Shown: positions 39,911 to 49,218 of the stretch, in pieces | Layout: every line of letters begins with the position of its first letter | How positions within the stretch are numbered: the stretch's first letter is position 1 | DNA from: an uncultured Nostoc sp. | Lineage (GTDB): Bacteria; Cyanobacteriota; Cyanobacteriia; Cyanobacteriales; Nostocaceae | Direction of reading: 5' to 3' | Assembly (NCBI RefSeq): GCF_937863485.1 | Contig: NZ_CALMFY010000103.1 | Span: 83,037 to 147,036 of the forward strand | Length of the DNA: 64,000 bases | The notes under the pieces: model-generated | What the model was told of the DNA's origin: nothing | Databases searched by the model: none | The model's input: the letters and a program-made list of their open reading frames with translations, nothing else | Program-made: the position numbers and the translations under genes

Positions 39911-40585
39911 TCACTGCTTTTGCTTAGAATTAGCAGCAAAAGGTATTTTCAAAGATTTATGAAAATCTTCCTGAACTTTGCGAGTTAAGCGGCGAGAGAC
40001 TTGGCGGACAATTTGGTTAAGTAAGCGATCGCCTGTAGATTGAATTATAGACTTGGGTAATCGCTGAATAAACCTGGGAAAGTGCAAATCAACCATTAAA
40101 TCCAATTCCCATTCAACTTTGGTAACCTCACCCATGTTAGTGGAAGCATCGTTTTCTATTAATTGTAGAGATGCCCGATAGTCTACGTCATAACCAGGCG
40201 GTTGGTAATCAGGAATGGGGATTGTACGGATGCGGTAAATACCCTCCTCTGGAGGCAACAATTCCAAACCAATTTTCGGTTCTACTTCATAACCAAAAGC
40301 ACCAAAACGACCAATTACTAAAGCATAGCCATTTTCCCCAAGTAATTGTACCTTCATGGGTTCAGCGCAACGACAAAACCATGAGGCGTGAGCATTGAGA
40401 TACTCAGCAACCTTCTGGGCTGGGGCAGGCATTTCCATAAAATCTTGATAATGACCAGAAAATTTTGTAAGCGTCGCTACATTTTCTTCTGTTAATGTGT
40501 CCTCAGCTTCTTGTTGGCTGGACGCTAGAGGTAAAACTGCTTCTGTTATTTCCCAGGATTTATATTCGCCTTTTGTTGAAAGCAT
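39911..40585 (-). CDS. DUF1997 domain protein
   Basis: 224 residues, soluble, no signal peptide. The DUF1997 pattern includes MPAPAQKVAEYLNAHASWFC, KVQLLGENGYALVIGRFGAF, DYQPPGYDVDYRASLQLIE, and LDLMVDLHFPRFIQRLPKSI followed by GDRLLNQIVRQVSRRLTRKV. The family is specific to cyanobacteria and plastids and has a lipid-transfer (START-like) flavour, but its role is not established. First ~45 residues are less conserved; a start at Met51 is conceivable but I keep the longer one. Confidence 0.8.
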   Translation of the reverse strand: MLSTKGEYKSWEITEAVLPLASSQQEAEDTLTEENVATLTKFSGHYQDFMEMPAPAQKVAEYLNAHASWFCRCAEPMKVQLLGENGYALVIGRFGAFGYEVEPKIGLELLPPEEGIYRIRTIPIPDYQPPGYDVDYRASLQLIENDASTNMGEVTKVEWELDLMVDLHFPRFIQRLPKSIIQSTGDRLLNQIVRQVSRRLTRKVQEDFHKSLKIPFAANSKQKQ

Positions 40586-40763
40586 AAATGCATTACTGTA
40601 TATTTTGGCGTTGATCTATATTAATAATTCCCCATGCGCCTGGGTGATTTCGCATTCAGATCCTATTTTGACCGAAACCTCATTAATCTGCCATTACCTC
40701 CATAGAATTACTAAAATAAAGAACTGAACAAGCACACAATAGTTTCCCAGGATAGCATTTCTC

Positions 40764-41420
40764 ATGAAAGCATTTGTAGCAGGGGCAACGGGTGAAACAG
40801 GTCGTCGGATTGTGCAAGAATTAATAGCGCGGAATATTCCCGTCCGAGCCTTGGTGCGGGATGTAGAGAAAGCCAAAGGTATTCTGTCTCCTGAAGTCGA
40901 ATTAGTGGTAGGCGACGTGTTACAACCAGAAAGTCTGACTGCTGGGTTGGGAGATAGCACAGTTCTGTTGGTTGCTACTGGGGCAAAACCTAGCTTTGAC
41001 CCCACTGGCCCCTATAAGGTAGATTTTGAAGGGAGTAAAAATTTAGTAGATGCTGCTAAGGTAAAGGGAATTGAGCATTTTGTCTTCGTTTCTTCATTGT
41101 GTACTTCCCAGCTTTTCCATCCGCTAAACTTGTTTTGGCTGATTTTGGTGTGGAAAAAACAAGCTGAAGAGTATATCCAGAAAAGTGGCCTTACCTATAC
41201 GATTGTGCGACCTGGTGGGTTGAAGAATGAAGATAACCTCGACGCGATCGTGATGCAGAGTGCTGATACACTGTTCGACGGTAGCATCCCCAGGCAAAAA
41301 GTCGCCCAAGTTGCTGTTGAAGCGCTGTTTGAAGCAGATGCACGCAATAAACTTGTCGAAATTGTTGCAAAACCTGAAGCAGCCTCAAAAAGCTTTAAGG
41401 AGCTATTTCAACAGTGCTGA
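40764..41420 (+). CDS. NAD(P)-binding atypical SDR oxidoreductase
   Basis: 218 residues. Rossmann motif AGATGETGRRIVQELIARNI at the N-terminus, then VRALVRDVEKAK (NADP-selecting Arg), VVGDVLQPESL, VLLVATGAKPS, KGIEHFVFVSSLC, and YTIVRPGGLKNED near the C-terminus. This is the NmrA/Tic62-like atypical SDR group seen in cyanobacteria and plastids. The active-site YxxxK of classical SDRs is not clear, which is normal for this group. The substrate is unknown. Confidence 0.87.
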   Translation: MKAFVAGATGETGRRIVQELIARNIPVRALVRDVEKAKGILSPEVELVVGDVLQPESLTAGLGDSTVLLVATGAKPSFDPTGPYKVDFEGSKNLVDAAKVKGIEHFVFVSSLCTSQLFHPLNLFWLILVWKKQAEEYIQKSGLTYTIVRPGGLKNEDNLDAIVMQSADTLFDGSIPRQKVAQVAVEALFEADARNKLVEIVAKPEAASKSFKELFQQC

Positions 41421-41948
41421 TATTCGATTGGATTCTATTCCCCAAAATGATCGGCTCACATCTTCATGGAAAAGCGATGTCTACGATGGTCACTGAGCGG
41501 CTGATGAGCGCAGCGATGCACTGAGCTTGTCGTTGGCGCAGCCTCTCGTAGACAAGTGTCGAACCATGTCTTACCCCTACGGGGATCTTGCTAGCAAGAG
41601 CGTCTCCAAGAGTTGTGCAGGCTATGACGCTCTCTTACGAGACGCTGCGCGTAGCTTGCTTCCCCGTAAGGGTACGAATACTCGCTAACGCAACTCTTGG
41701 AGACGCTGCGCGTAACTTGCTTCCCCGTAGGGGTACGCTATCGGCGTCGCACTTTGTCAATTAGCTTACCTCATCTAAATTGACCGCCCCTTGATTTCAC
41801 TCCCGAAAGCGATCGCTGCATCCCACACCCAAAACGTAGGGTTAAAGCGCATTTCTGATCCGGCGGTTTACTCCTACACTTATTCATGATAGACAAGCGA
41901 TCGCTCTCTTATTACCTTCATCTTCACAAAAGTGATATAAAATCACTT
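41421..41948. repeat. Dispersed repeat block
   Basis: 528 nt without a gene. From ~41500 to 41755 there are several copies of GAGACGCTGCGCGTAGCTTG and CCCCGTAGGGGTACG and the inverse form CTTGCTAGCAAGAGCGTC. The paired arms CTCCAAGAGTTG (~41605) and CAACTCTTGGAG (~41690) make a large inverted repeat. The rest contains HIP1 octamers. Confidence 0.8.
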
Positions 41949-42192
41949 TTATTGTGGGAAGTACTCACTGTTAAAAATATCTTCAGGAGTCAAAGGGCAT
42001 TGTTCTGGGAAAATCTCAGGCGTTAAACCTGTTTTTTGAATTGCTTGTCTTCTGGCTTTAATATAAACTGCACCTAAGCAGTTAAGAGAATAGGTGTGAA
42101 CTTTGTCAGAATGAGTTCGTCGATGATTTTTGTTAGCAAAGAGAGCGAATTTGAAGGAGTCGGACTCTGAAAGGCTTTGAATTCAAAGGTGT
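41949..42192 (-). pseudogene. DUF29 family relic (C-terminal part)
   Basis: On the minus strand an open frame without a start codon runs to TAA at 41951-41949. It ends LGAVYIKARRQAIQKTGLTP followed by EIFPEQCPLTPEDIFNSEYF, which has the DUF29 ending pattern (aromatic-x-x-AR...ETGL..FP..CP(Y/F)T.E.IL...(F/W)). The preceding TGA (~42188-42190) and missing N-terminal two thirds mark it as a fragment. DUF29 proteins are small, often multi-copy and near mobile DNA in cyanobacteria. Confidence 0.6.
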
Positions 42193-42232
42193 TGAAAAAC
42201 TTATTGGGCCAATAGCCGCGCTTCTCGGCTTT

Positions 42233-42883
42233 GTGTATTTGTTGCAATGGTATATTGGAGACTTGCGATCGCCTTCTGATCCCATCTTTGCAGTTAAACA
42301 GCCGCCTTTGGTCATGAAACAGGGCGATCCCTATATCCGCGCTTTAATGCGAACCATCTCAGCGAGTGAAGCCAGTGGCAATCGTCCCTATTCGCTGTTG
42401 TATGGTGGACAACAAGTCAACGACCTTAGCCGACATCCTGAAATATGCGTCACAATTGTCACAGGTCCCAACACAGGTAATTGTTCTACGGCTGCTGGCA
42501 GATATCAAATTATCAACATTACTTGGTATCGTTTAGCCCCCCGTTATCACCCAAAGCCGATGCAAATGATGTTTTGGACTACTTATAGTTTTGAAGCAGA
42601 ATATCAAGATATAGTAGTTTACCGTTGGTTAAGTGATTCTAAAGTTTGGGGAACTGATATTTCTCAACTGTTGCATCAGGGAAAGTTAAATGATGTTTTG
42701 CGGCGACTTTCTCCCACTTGGACAAGTCTAGGATATGGTATAGAAACCAATTTTGTTAGTAGCTCTTTGCCTAAGGTTTATCAGAAAATGTTGCAAGAGG
42801 AATTAACCGCAGCTAAACAACCAACAGCCACGAAATTGACACCATCTCCAACTCCTTTTAGCAAGGCAGTAAAGAAGCAGTGA
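42233..42883 (+). CDS. Lysozyme-like glycoside hydrolase, membrane-anchored
   Basis: 216 residues from a GTG in the track. The core RALMRTISASEASGNRPYSL (catalytic Glu in SEAS), YGGQQVNDLSRHP and STAAGRYQIINITWYRLAPR fits phage-type lysozyme/muramidase proteins (GH24/GH104-like). The hydrophobic helix begins upstream of the track start: the frame is open back to 42155 and reads FKGVEKLIGPIAALLGFVYL, with no ATG/GTG/TTG before the GTG at 42233. So the true start is unclear: either the GTG inside the membrane segment is used, or the original start was lost, perhaps with the neighbouring DUF29 decay. Likely acts on peptidoglycan. Confidence 0.72.
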   Translation: MYLLQWYIGDLRSPSDPIFAVKQPPLVMKQGDPYIRALMRTISASEASGNRPYSLLYGGQQVNDLSRHPEICVTIVTGPNTGNCSTAAGRYQIINITWYRLAPRYHPKPMQMMFWTTYSFEAEYQDIVVYRWLSDSKVWGTDISQLLHQGKLNDVLRRLSPTWTSLGYGIETNFVSSSLPKVYQKMLQEELTAAKQPTATKLTPSPTPFSKAVKKQ

Positions 42884-42897
42884 AGTAATCCTAATCT

Positions 42898-43716
42898 TTA
42901 ACTTACAGCAGACAAAAAATATTTGATATTTTCTACAAATGCCAAGGTATTTTCAAAATGAATATTATGTCCAGCATTACTAATTATTTTTAACTGGGCA
43001 ATTTCACATATTTTAGCCATTTTTGTATTAATAGATATAAATTTTTCATCATATTCACCGACTAGTAAAAGCATAGATATTTTATTATCTTGTAGCTTTT
43101 CCCATAAAGATGGTTGGCAGCCAGTCCCCATAAAACGCAATGATTTATCTAATTCCTGGGGATTATTCTGCAACCGACTTTCTATCATGCGAGCGTATTC
43201 TAGATGATTTTTTAGATTCCCAAAAATCGTTTGATTGTACCAATTTGATAGAAAAGCAGCAAAATCAGTTCTAACAACACTTCTTGCTAATTTTCTACCT
43301 ATTTGCGTATCAAGCTTAATACGTTCTAATCGTTCTGCTTCTGCTGATAAACCTGGGGAAGCTGACTCTAGTACAACTTTTAAGAAACGTTCGGGAAAAT
43401 GTAGGGTGAGGTATAAAGCCAATCTTCCACCCATTGAATAACCAACTAAGAAACATTTGGCAATTTTTAACTCATCCAGCAAGTTGATTAAGGCATGGGC
43501 AGTATTTGTCATTGTATAGTAATCATCCCCACCCACAACTTGAGTTTTTCCGTGTCCAGGAAGGTCAATTGTTAAATAGGAAAATTCGTCTAATAGTAAT
43601 TTTATGGGTTCATCAAATTCATCAATGTTACCCATGAAGCCATGCAAAAAAAGAATTAGTGGTTTATCTAGAGTGCCAATTAAAGAATAGTAAAATTGAT
43701 AATTTTTAAGAATCAT
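42898..43716 (-). CDS. menH: 2-succinyl-6-hydroxy-2,4-cyclohexadiene-1-carboxylate synthase
   Basis: 272 residues, alpha/beta hydrolase fold. MenH eliminates pyruvate from SEPHCHC in phylloquinone (menaquinone-type) synthesis, needed for photosystem I in cyanobacteria. Motifs: LFLHGFMGNIDEFDEPIKLL, TIDLPGHGKTQ, the nucleophile elbow VGYSMGGRLALYL, LESASPGLSAEAERLERIKL, and the catalytic His in NAGHNIHFEN. The LPGHGKT and GYSMGGR motifs are typical of MenH rather than generic hydrolases. Base composition is more AT-rich than its neighbours. Convergent with the lysozyme-like gene (14-nt gap). Confidence 0.88.
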   Translation of the reverse strand: MILKNYQFYYSLIGTLDKPLILFLHGFMGNIDEFDEPIKLLLDEFSYLTIDLPGHGKTQVVGGDDYYTMTNTAHALINLLDELKIAKCFLVGYSMGGRLALYLTLHFPERFLKVVLESASPGLSAEAERLERIKLDTQIGRKLARSVVRTDFAAFLSNWYNQTIFGNLKNHLEYARMIESRLQNNPQELDKSLRFMGTGCQPSLWEKLQDNKISMLLLVGEYDEKFISINTKMAKICEIAQLKIISNAGHNIHFENTLAFVENIKYFLSAVS

Positions 43717-43953
43717 ATTTTAGGAAGTTGGCGCATAAATTATGTTAGCGCGATCGCTCGTCTACAGTAGAAATTAAGTGCGATCGCACACCGGATTATT
43801 TTATGGCTTATGCACAAGATTCCTAGTAAGCGCTTACTACAAATTTGAGGGTCTATTTACCGCCCTGTAACTGCTTTGGAACCGCCCAAACTATCATTTG
43901 AAAACGTACCTCACCAGGATGATAACCCCTATAATTTTTTATTTTTCTAATTT

Positions 43954-44355
43954 TTAAGGTAAAAATCGATCCAAAGCAGCTTTTAACTGTTTAATTTCAA
44001 CATCAATATTACCTTCTTGTGCGGCTCTACCAATACACTCAGTTAAATGTTCATCCAAAACAATTCGCGCTACCCGATCCAATGCACCGCGCACTGCGGC
44101 AATTTGGAGTAGAACATCAGGACAAGGGCTACTTTGCTGCACCATTGTCTTAATACCGCGAACATGTCCTTCTATCCGCGATAATCGATTGACAATTCGC
44201 CGTAAAGACTCTTCGCTATGGACATGAGAATGAGCCGACTCTCCAGTCCCATGAGCATGATCTGTATGTTCGTGGTCTGTATCGTGATTGTGGGAATGTT
44301 CTGCTTGCTGGGATGTTGGCAAGGATTCTTTACCTAATCGGTTTGATCCATTCAT
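43954..44355 (-). CDS. Metal-sensing repressor of CsoR/RcnR family, InrS-like
   Basis: 133 residues. A His-rich N-terminus (HSHNHDTDHEHTDHAHGTGE, ~20-46) precedes the CsoR/RcnR four-helix domain: LRRIVNRLSRIEGHVRGIKT, CPDVLLQIAAVRGALDRVAR, DEHLTECIGRAAQEG. Metal ligands fall at Cys78, His103 and Cys107. Their spacing (25 and 4) equals that of Cys53, His78 and Cys82 in the Synechocystis nickel sensor InrS. InrS represses a nickel exporter. No exporter gene is adjacent here, so the target must lie elsewhere or close upstream on another replicon. The metal (Ni, Co or Cu) is inferred. Confidence 0.87.
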   Translation of the reverse strand: MNGSNRLGKESLPTSQQAEHSHNHDTDHEHTDHAHGTGESAHSHVHSEESLRRIVNRLSRIEGHVRGIKTMVQQSSPCPDVLLQIAAVRGALDRVARIVLDEHLTECIGRAAQEGNIDVEIKQLKAALDRFLP

Positions 44356-44454
44356 GAGTTATTAAAAGACTTGTAGTACTAAGATCCTAGCCTAGTACTC
44401 GACCAACCCAAAATTTATGAGTCAGGGTGGGCCCCATTCTCCCTAACTTTACTA

Positions 44455-45660
44455 CTAACGATTGGCTCTTTCTTGGGGAATAATCTCCGTTACTACTCTA
44501 CCGCTAGAACTCCCACCTTTGACAACAATATTTTCTGTTTGCAGATTACCAACGGCTGTTTCACCCGCAAAATTTAACGGCGGGTCAACTTGCCGATAAA
44601 TCACATTTCCCTGAGCTTCAACTAACTTATTGTCTAGATACCAAGTTAGTGTATTGGATCTCAGAGACTGGCGACGCTGACCAACGGCGTTGACCTTACC
44701 TGTTAAATAAACGGTTTTTTGCGGTATTTTCATTTCACCTTGATTGGCTGTCACTGTAACATTTTCGGCACGCTGGAACATTCGCGTGGGCGAGTTTGTG
44801 GTGACAGTTTCTGCGTTCATGTTCCAGGTCATAGAGTTACTAGCTATTTGCATTGGTGGGTCTAGTAATTCTAATTGAGCATTCTGTTGAATAGTGGCAA
44901 TTTTTGTTTTTAAGTTGACTTCAGCAGAATTTCCCTTACCGCGATCGCTAATTTTATTATCTTTGTAGCGGTCAATTTGTAACGGGCGATCGCCAATCAA
45001 TTTTTCTTCTTTAATATTCCAGATCAAATGCTCGGTTCTTACTTGCATCTGGGGATCAGTGGAATTTGCCACTACCCCTCCAGAAAATTCCATGCGCTGT
45101 TCGCGGGTTTTAACTCGCGCTTCCTGCGCCACTGCTTGTAGTTGTTTATGATTACCATTAATCTGCTTGCGGACAATCAACAAATCTTCTTTGGGACGCC
45201 ATTCTAATTCATTACCTTGCAACACAATCCCATTACTAGGATCTATGGCAAATATCTTACCCTTAAGAAACAACTGCTTCCCATCTTGTTCAATATCTGC
45301 TACATCTGCCTTAATTTGGTAAACTACTTTGCCATCTTGATATAGCTCACCATAAGGACTTTCAGCCTGACCAATTTGTTTTTCTTTGGTGTATTTTGCG
45401 GTTTTAGCCCTAACTTTCCAAATCGGTCTTCCCACTTCATCTGCTTGTTCTAGGGTGACATCAAAGAAGGTCAAATTGCTATCTTGGTTAGATGAAGTCG
45501 CAGTATTTTGTTGAGAAGCTAGGGGGGATTTACCCCCGCAGGCAACTAAACCAAATACCAAGAAAAAAATCAAAGGAAAAAGCAGGAAGGAGGGAGTGAA
45601 GGAGTAATTTTGAATTTTTCTTACCCCCTCTCTCCCCCTTTTATGAAATTGATGCGCCAT
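44455..45660 (-). CDS. LptC-like lipoprotein of the LPS export system
   Basis: 401 residues. An N-terminal hydrophobic stretch ends in a lipobox (FGLVACGGKSP), so it is a lipoprotein. The remainder is beta-strand-rich with repeated OstA/LptA-like strands: FFDVTLEQADEVGRPIWKVR, AKYTKEKQIGQAES, NGIVLQGNELEWRP, AQLELLDPPMQIASNSMTW, KTVYLTGKVNAVGQRRQ. In cyanobacteria LptC proteins are of this size, with LptC and LptA-like units together. It should bridge LPS from the inner-membrane LptBFG to the outer membrane. Start overlaps the stop of the preceding NYN gene (TAATG), so the two are translationally coupled. Confidence 0.82.
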   Translation of the reverse strand: MAHQFHKRGREGVRKIQNYSFTPSFLLFPLIFFLVFGLVACGGKSPLASQQNTATSSNQDSNLTFFDVTLEQADEVGRPIWKVRAKTAKYTKEKQIGQAESPYGELYQDGKVVYQIKADVADIEQDGKQLFLKGKIFAIDPSNGIVLQGNELEWRPKEDLLIVRKQINGNHKQLQAVAQEARVKTREQRMEFSGGVVANSTDPQMQVRTEHLIWNIKEEKLIGDRPLQIDRYKDNKISDRGKGNSAEVNLKTKIATIQQNAQLELLDPPMQIASNSMTWNMNAETVTTNSPTRMFQRAENVTVTANQGEMKIPQKTVYLTGKVNAVGQRRQSLRSNTLTWYLDNKLVEAQGNVIYRQVDPPLNFAGETAVGNLQTENIVVKGGSSSGRVVTEIIPQERANR

Positions 45661-46298
45661 TATTCTTGGATTTCTAGGTGTCCATCACTAGTTCTGGGGT
45701 CTTCCAAAAAACCGATACCAGATAACGGCCGGTATGGATAGCTTTGGCGAGGGGTTTTTTGAATATCCTCTTTGATGGCTTCTAAATCAATGTAGCGATC
45801 GCTTACATTAATTAAGCTGTCGCTGGTCATCGAACGCAAACTCACCACTTCTACTCGCACGCCGCGATAGCTCACTGAATTGACCGCATATGCTAAATCC
45901 CCATCACCGCTGACTAAAACTGCGGTATCATAAGAATCTACTAACGCCATCATGTCTACTGCTATTTCTACATCCAGGTTAGCTTTTTTAGAGCCATCTG
46001 GTAGCTGGACCAAATCCTTAGCAATGACTCGATAGCCATTGCGACGCATCCACAGCAGAAACCCCTGTTGCTTCTCGTTTGTTCGGTCTACACCAGTGTA
46101 GAAAAAAGAACGCAGGAGTCTAGAACCTCCTGTTAATCGACACAATAGCTTCGTATAATCGATTTCAATCCCTAGTTGTAATGCAGCGTAAAATAGATTT
46201 GAGCCATCAATAAATATGGCGACCCTGCCCCGATTCTCTAAAACTTGTTCTGGCGTAAATATTGAATCGTTTTCCAAATTATTCAACATCGTTCTCAT
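45660..46298 (-). CDS. NYN-domain (LabA/DUF88) protein
   Basis: 212 residues. NYN/PIN-like nuclease fold: RVAIFIDGSNLFYAALQLGI with the first acidic residue, NLDVEIAVDMMALVDSYDTA, VLVSGDGDLAYAVNSVSYRG with the second and third, and VRVEVVSLRSMTSDSLI. The acidic residues expected for metal-dependent RNase activity are present. LabA is a cyanobacterial relative linked to circadian feedback, but NYN proteins are diverse and I do not assign the symbol. Its ATG is at 46298 and its stop overlaps lptC by one base (TAATG), so the two form an operon. Confidence 0.85.
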   Translation of the reverse strand: MRTMLNNLENDSIFTPEQVLENRGRVAIFIDGSNLFYAALQLGIEIDYTKLLCRLTGGSRLLRSFFYTGVDRTNEKQQGFLLWMRRNGYRVIAKDLVQLPDGSKKANLDVEIAVDMMALVDSYDTAVLVSGDGDLAYAVNSVSYRGVRVEVVSLRSMTSDSLINVSDRYIDLEAIKEDIQKTPRQSYPYRPLSGIGFLEDPRTSDGHLEIQE

Positions 46299-46375
46299 AC
46301 CTCGATTTTTATCCTTGTTATTTTTGATACTTACGAACTTTTAGATACTAGTCACAGCGGCTTATGATAATCTTC

Positions 46376-46400
46376 CGGGGCTAATTTAAGTTAAGCCCCG
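46376..46400. promoter_or_regulatory. Hairpin between metG and the NYN gene
   Basis: CGGGGCT and AGCCCCG form a 7-bp stem around an 11-nt loop, with an ATAAATTTTTT run on the plus-strand side. For the minus-strand genes there is no U-run, so it is either part of the NYN leader or an inefficient terminator. Confidence 0.4.
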
Positions 46401-46452
46401 ATAAATTTTTTGAGAGAATAAGAAATTGAACAAAATCAGAGTTTGATAAGGA

Positions 46453-48057
46453 CTAATCGTTTTTTGGGGGTTCTATTCGCTTAAAAACTGGTTGGTGTGT
46501 ACCCAACTCTTGTTTACTCGATAGTATTCCCCATGTTGCATGGGTGGCAAAAGGAGCGGTAACTGAACTTTGTATTTGATCGTTAAAGTTTATTCCAAAG
46601 CCCAGTTGCTGATAAATATCGCTACTGATGTTCGGAATAATTGGGGATAGGAGATAAGCTGATAGTCTAACTGATTCTAGAACTGCGTAGAGAACTTTTT
46701 CTACGGACTCCTGCTGTCCCTGTTTATATAATGACCAAGGAGCTTGTTCATCAATAAACTTATTACTAGCTTGCGCCAGTGAAAGGATAGCCCCGCAGGC
46801 TTGACTGAAAGCTAGCTCTTCATAGGCTTGTTTCACCTGTTCCCCTAAACGTAAACCAATTGTTTTCAAAGGATTTTCGTCAGGAATTCCTTCATTGCCG
46901 ATTGATGGGACATTATTGTCAGCGCAGTATTTCTTCACCATGCTCAAGGTGCGATTGAGCAAATTACCTAAATCATTCGCCAAATCTGCATTCAGAACAT
47001 TAATGAACCTTACTTCATTAAAATCTCCATCCTTGCCAAATTCGATTTCCTTAAGGAAGTAATAACGAACGGCATCACTACCATAGCGCTGAACTAACGC
47101 CACAGGATCAAGGGTGTTACCCAGACTTTTGCCCATTTTTTGACCATCTTTAGTCAAAAAGCCATGCCCAAATACTCGCCCCGGCAAGGGTAAGCCAGCC
47201 GACAACAACATTGCGGGCCAATAAACTGCATGGAAGCGCAGAATATCTTTACCAATTAAGTGCAAGTTAATTGGCCACCATGTTTCTAAAGCATTTGCTA
47301 AAGTCGGTTCTGCATCTGGTTCTAATAATGCTGTGACATAACCTAGCAGCGCGTCAAACCAGACATAAAGGGTGTGCTTGGGATCAACTGGTACGGGAAA
47401 ACCCCAATCTAGATTCACCCGTGAAATGGAAAAGTCTTGCAGCCCTTGATTTACAAAGCTGAGGACTTCATTCCGCCGACTTTCTGGTTGAATAAAATCC
47501 GGTCTAGATTGATAAAATTCTGTCAGCTTAGTTTGATATTTGGATAAGCGAAAAAAATAGTTTTGCTCGTCTCGCCACTCGACTTCTTTATTAGTATGAA
47601 TCGCGCAACGGTGTCCTTCTAGCAGATCCCGTTCTTCTTTGAATTCTTCGCAGGATACGCAATACCAGCCTTTTTGTTGTCCCTGGTAGATATCACCAGA
47701 TTCCCAGACTCGCTCAAAGAATTCTTTAACGATCGCTTCATGACGAGGCGCAGTAGTTCGACTAAAGCGATCATATTGAATATCTAGTAACTGCCATAAA
47801 CTAATGAAACTAGGGACAATTTCATCGCAAAACTCTTGTGGTGCTTTGCCTAAACTTTCTGCCGATCGCTGAATTTTTTGTCCATGTTCATCTGTACCTG
47901 TAATCAGTAATACCTTATACCCCAGCAGCCTCTGAAATCGCGCGATTACATCTGCTGCGATCGTTGTATAAGCACTGCCTATATGAGGAATATCGTTTAC
48001 ATAATATAGGGGTGTTGTCAGTGCAAATGTCTTTTCTGTTTTATCCACTAGATTCAT
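46453..48057 (-). CDS. metG: Methionyl-tRNA synthetase
   Basis: 534 residues, a short cyanobacterial form without the C-terminal tRNA-binding (EMAP II) domain. Class I motifs: PLYYVNDIPHIGSAYTTIAA (HIGH box as HIGS), a zinc knuckle in WYCVSCEEFKEERDLLEGHR, WFDALLGYVTAL, GKDILRFHAVYWPAMLLSAG, and the KMSKS box as KMGKSLGNTLDP (usual in this group). The anticodon-binding helical domain fills the last ~180 residues. Charges tRNA-Met and tRNA-fMet. Upstream region (48058-48434) is AT-rich and divergent. Confidence 0.97.
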   Translation of the reverse strand: MNLVDKTEKTFALTTPLYYVNDIPHIGSAYTTIAADVIARFQRLLGYKVLLITGTDEHGQKIQRSAESLGKAPQEFCDEIVPSFISLWQLLDIQYDRFSRTTAPRHEAIVKEFFERVWESGDIYQGQQKGWYCVSCEEFKEERDLLEGHRCAIHTNKEVEWRDEQNYFFRLSKYQTKLTEFYQSRPDFIQPESRRNEVLSFVNQGLQDFSISRVNLDWGFPVPVDPKHTLYVWFDALLGYVTALLEPDAEPTLANALETWWPINLHLIGKDILRFHAVYWPAMLLSAGLPLPGRVFGHGFLTKDGQKMGKSLGNTLDPVALVQRYGSDAVRYYFLKEIEFGKDGDFNEVRFINVLNADLANDLGNLLNRTLSMVKKYCADNNVPSIGNEGIPDENPLKTIGLRLGEQVKQAYEELAFSQACGAILSLAQASNKFIDEQAPWSLYKQGQQESVEKVLYAVLESVRLSAYLLSPIIPNISSDIYQQLGFGINFNDQIQSSVTAPFATHATWGILSSKQELGTHQPVFKRIEPPKND

Positions 48058-48434
48058 GCAAAATAAAAATCAACTTATTAAAACGTTTTACATTTTACTT
48101 TTATCGGCAAAAAATGAAATTATACAATATTATTTCTATTTTTTCCCATACTTTTTTTATATTAGCAAATTTCTCAGGTCAATAATTGTTTTGTAATATC
48201 CATCAATTCAGCTAATTTATGCCCAAAATCTGGAAATTAACTAATCATAATTTTTTTAAATACTTTCTATTAGATATTATTGTGTTCAGGAATACAGAAT
48301 CCCAAGCGCAGAAAATCTAGCTGAGTTTGTGGATTAGACATTTCTATCTTAAGACAGTCATGGCAATAGTAAAGAAATGTAAAAATAAAATTAAGATAAA
48401 CTGCCATCTTTACCGGAAAATATATTGATTAGGT
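48058..48434. other. Divergent intergenic region, no gene
   Basis: 377 nt, very AT-rich, between divergent metG and the acyltransferase gene. Expected to hold both promoters; no repeat, RNA or gene recognised. Confidence 0.4.
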
Positions 48435-49160
48435 ATGAGTCTAAATAGCCCCCTGGAAATTTCTCGCGCTTTGATGGCAGCACTCTCAACGCAAATGTTT
48501 CGTTATTACGAGGATCGGATTCCCCAGGGTGCCAGTGTATTGGTAGTCAGCAATCACCGCAGCTTTATGGATGCACTGATTTTAATGGCAGCGTTATCGA
48601 ATCCGATTCGCTTTGCTTGCCATCACTACATGGGACAAGTGCCAGTAATGCGGGAGATTGTCATCGGACAATTCGGGTGTTTTCCTTTGGAGGAAACTCA
48701 AAACCGCCAGCATAGCTTTTTTTCGCAATCACAGATGCTGTTGCAGTCTAGACAGATGGTGGGAGTCTTTCCAGAAGGAACTGAACCAATGGTGAAATTT
48801 ACTGTGCCAAACCAAATGGGTAAATTTCAGCGGGGATTTGCCCATTTGGCATTGCGAGCTGATGTGCAGGATTTAGCTATTTTACCGATCGCGATCGCCT
48901 CCTTAGAAGAGGTGAACACTTCTGGCTTCCCCTTAAAGCTTTTGAGTGTATTTGACCCTTCAGAACCTTTATTTAACCAAGGTGGTTGGCATCCTCTGGT
49001 AATTTATCGTCGGGTTGCTGTGTTAATCGGTCACCCTTATTGGATTACGCCCCAACACAAGAAAAAATATCACGGGAAACAAGCCAGAACTGTTGTGGCT
49101 AAACTGACAGAACACTGTCACGGCGAAATTAGCAATTTACTGCGTCAAGGTTGCTATTAG
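48435..49160 (+). CDS. Lysophospholipid acyltransferase family protein (PlsC-like)
   Basis: 241 residues. The acyltransferase HX4D motif is NHRSFMD, followed by FACHHYMGQVPVMREIVIGQ, and the substrate-binding FPEGTEP. Hydrophobic surroundings suggest peripheral membrane attachment. It differs from the second PlsC near the window's end. It is followed 58 nt later on the same strand by a PES-like hydrolase, so the pair may work on neutral lipids (phytyl or diacyl esters) rather than phosphatidic acid. That link is inference. Confidence 0.86.
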   Translation: MSLNSPLEISRALMAALSTQMFRYYEDRIPQGASVLVVSNHRSFMDALILMAALSNPIRFACHHYMGQVPVMREIVIGQFGCFPLEETQNRQHSFFSQSQMLLQSRQMVGVFPEGTEPMVKFTVPNQMGKFQRGFAHLALRADVQDLAILPIAIASLEEVNTSGFPLKLLSVFDPSEPLFNQGGWHPLVIYRRVAVLIGHPYWITPQHKKKYHGKQARTVVAKLTEHCHGEISNLLRQGCY

Positions 49161-49218
49161 AATCAAAAGCACCGAAGCTTTTATAACTAACAATTACCAG
49201 TCCAAAATTTATCTACCA

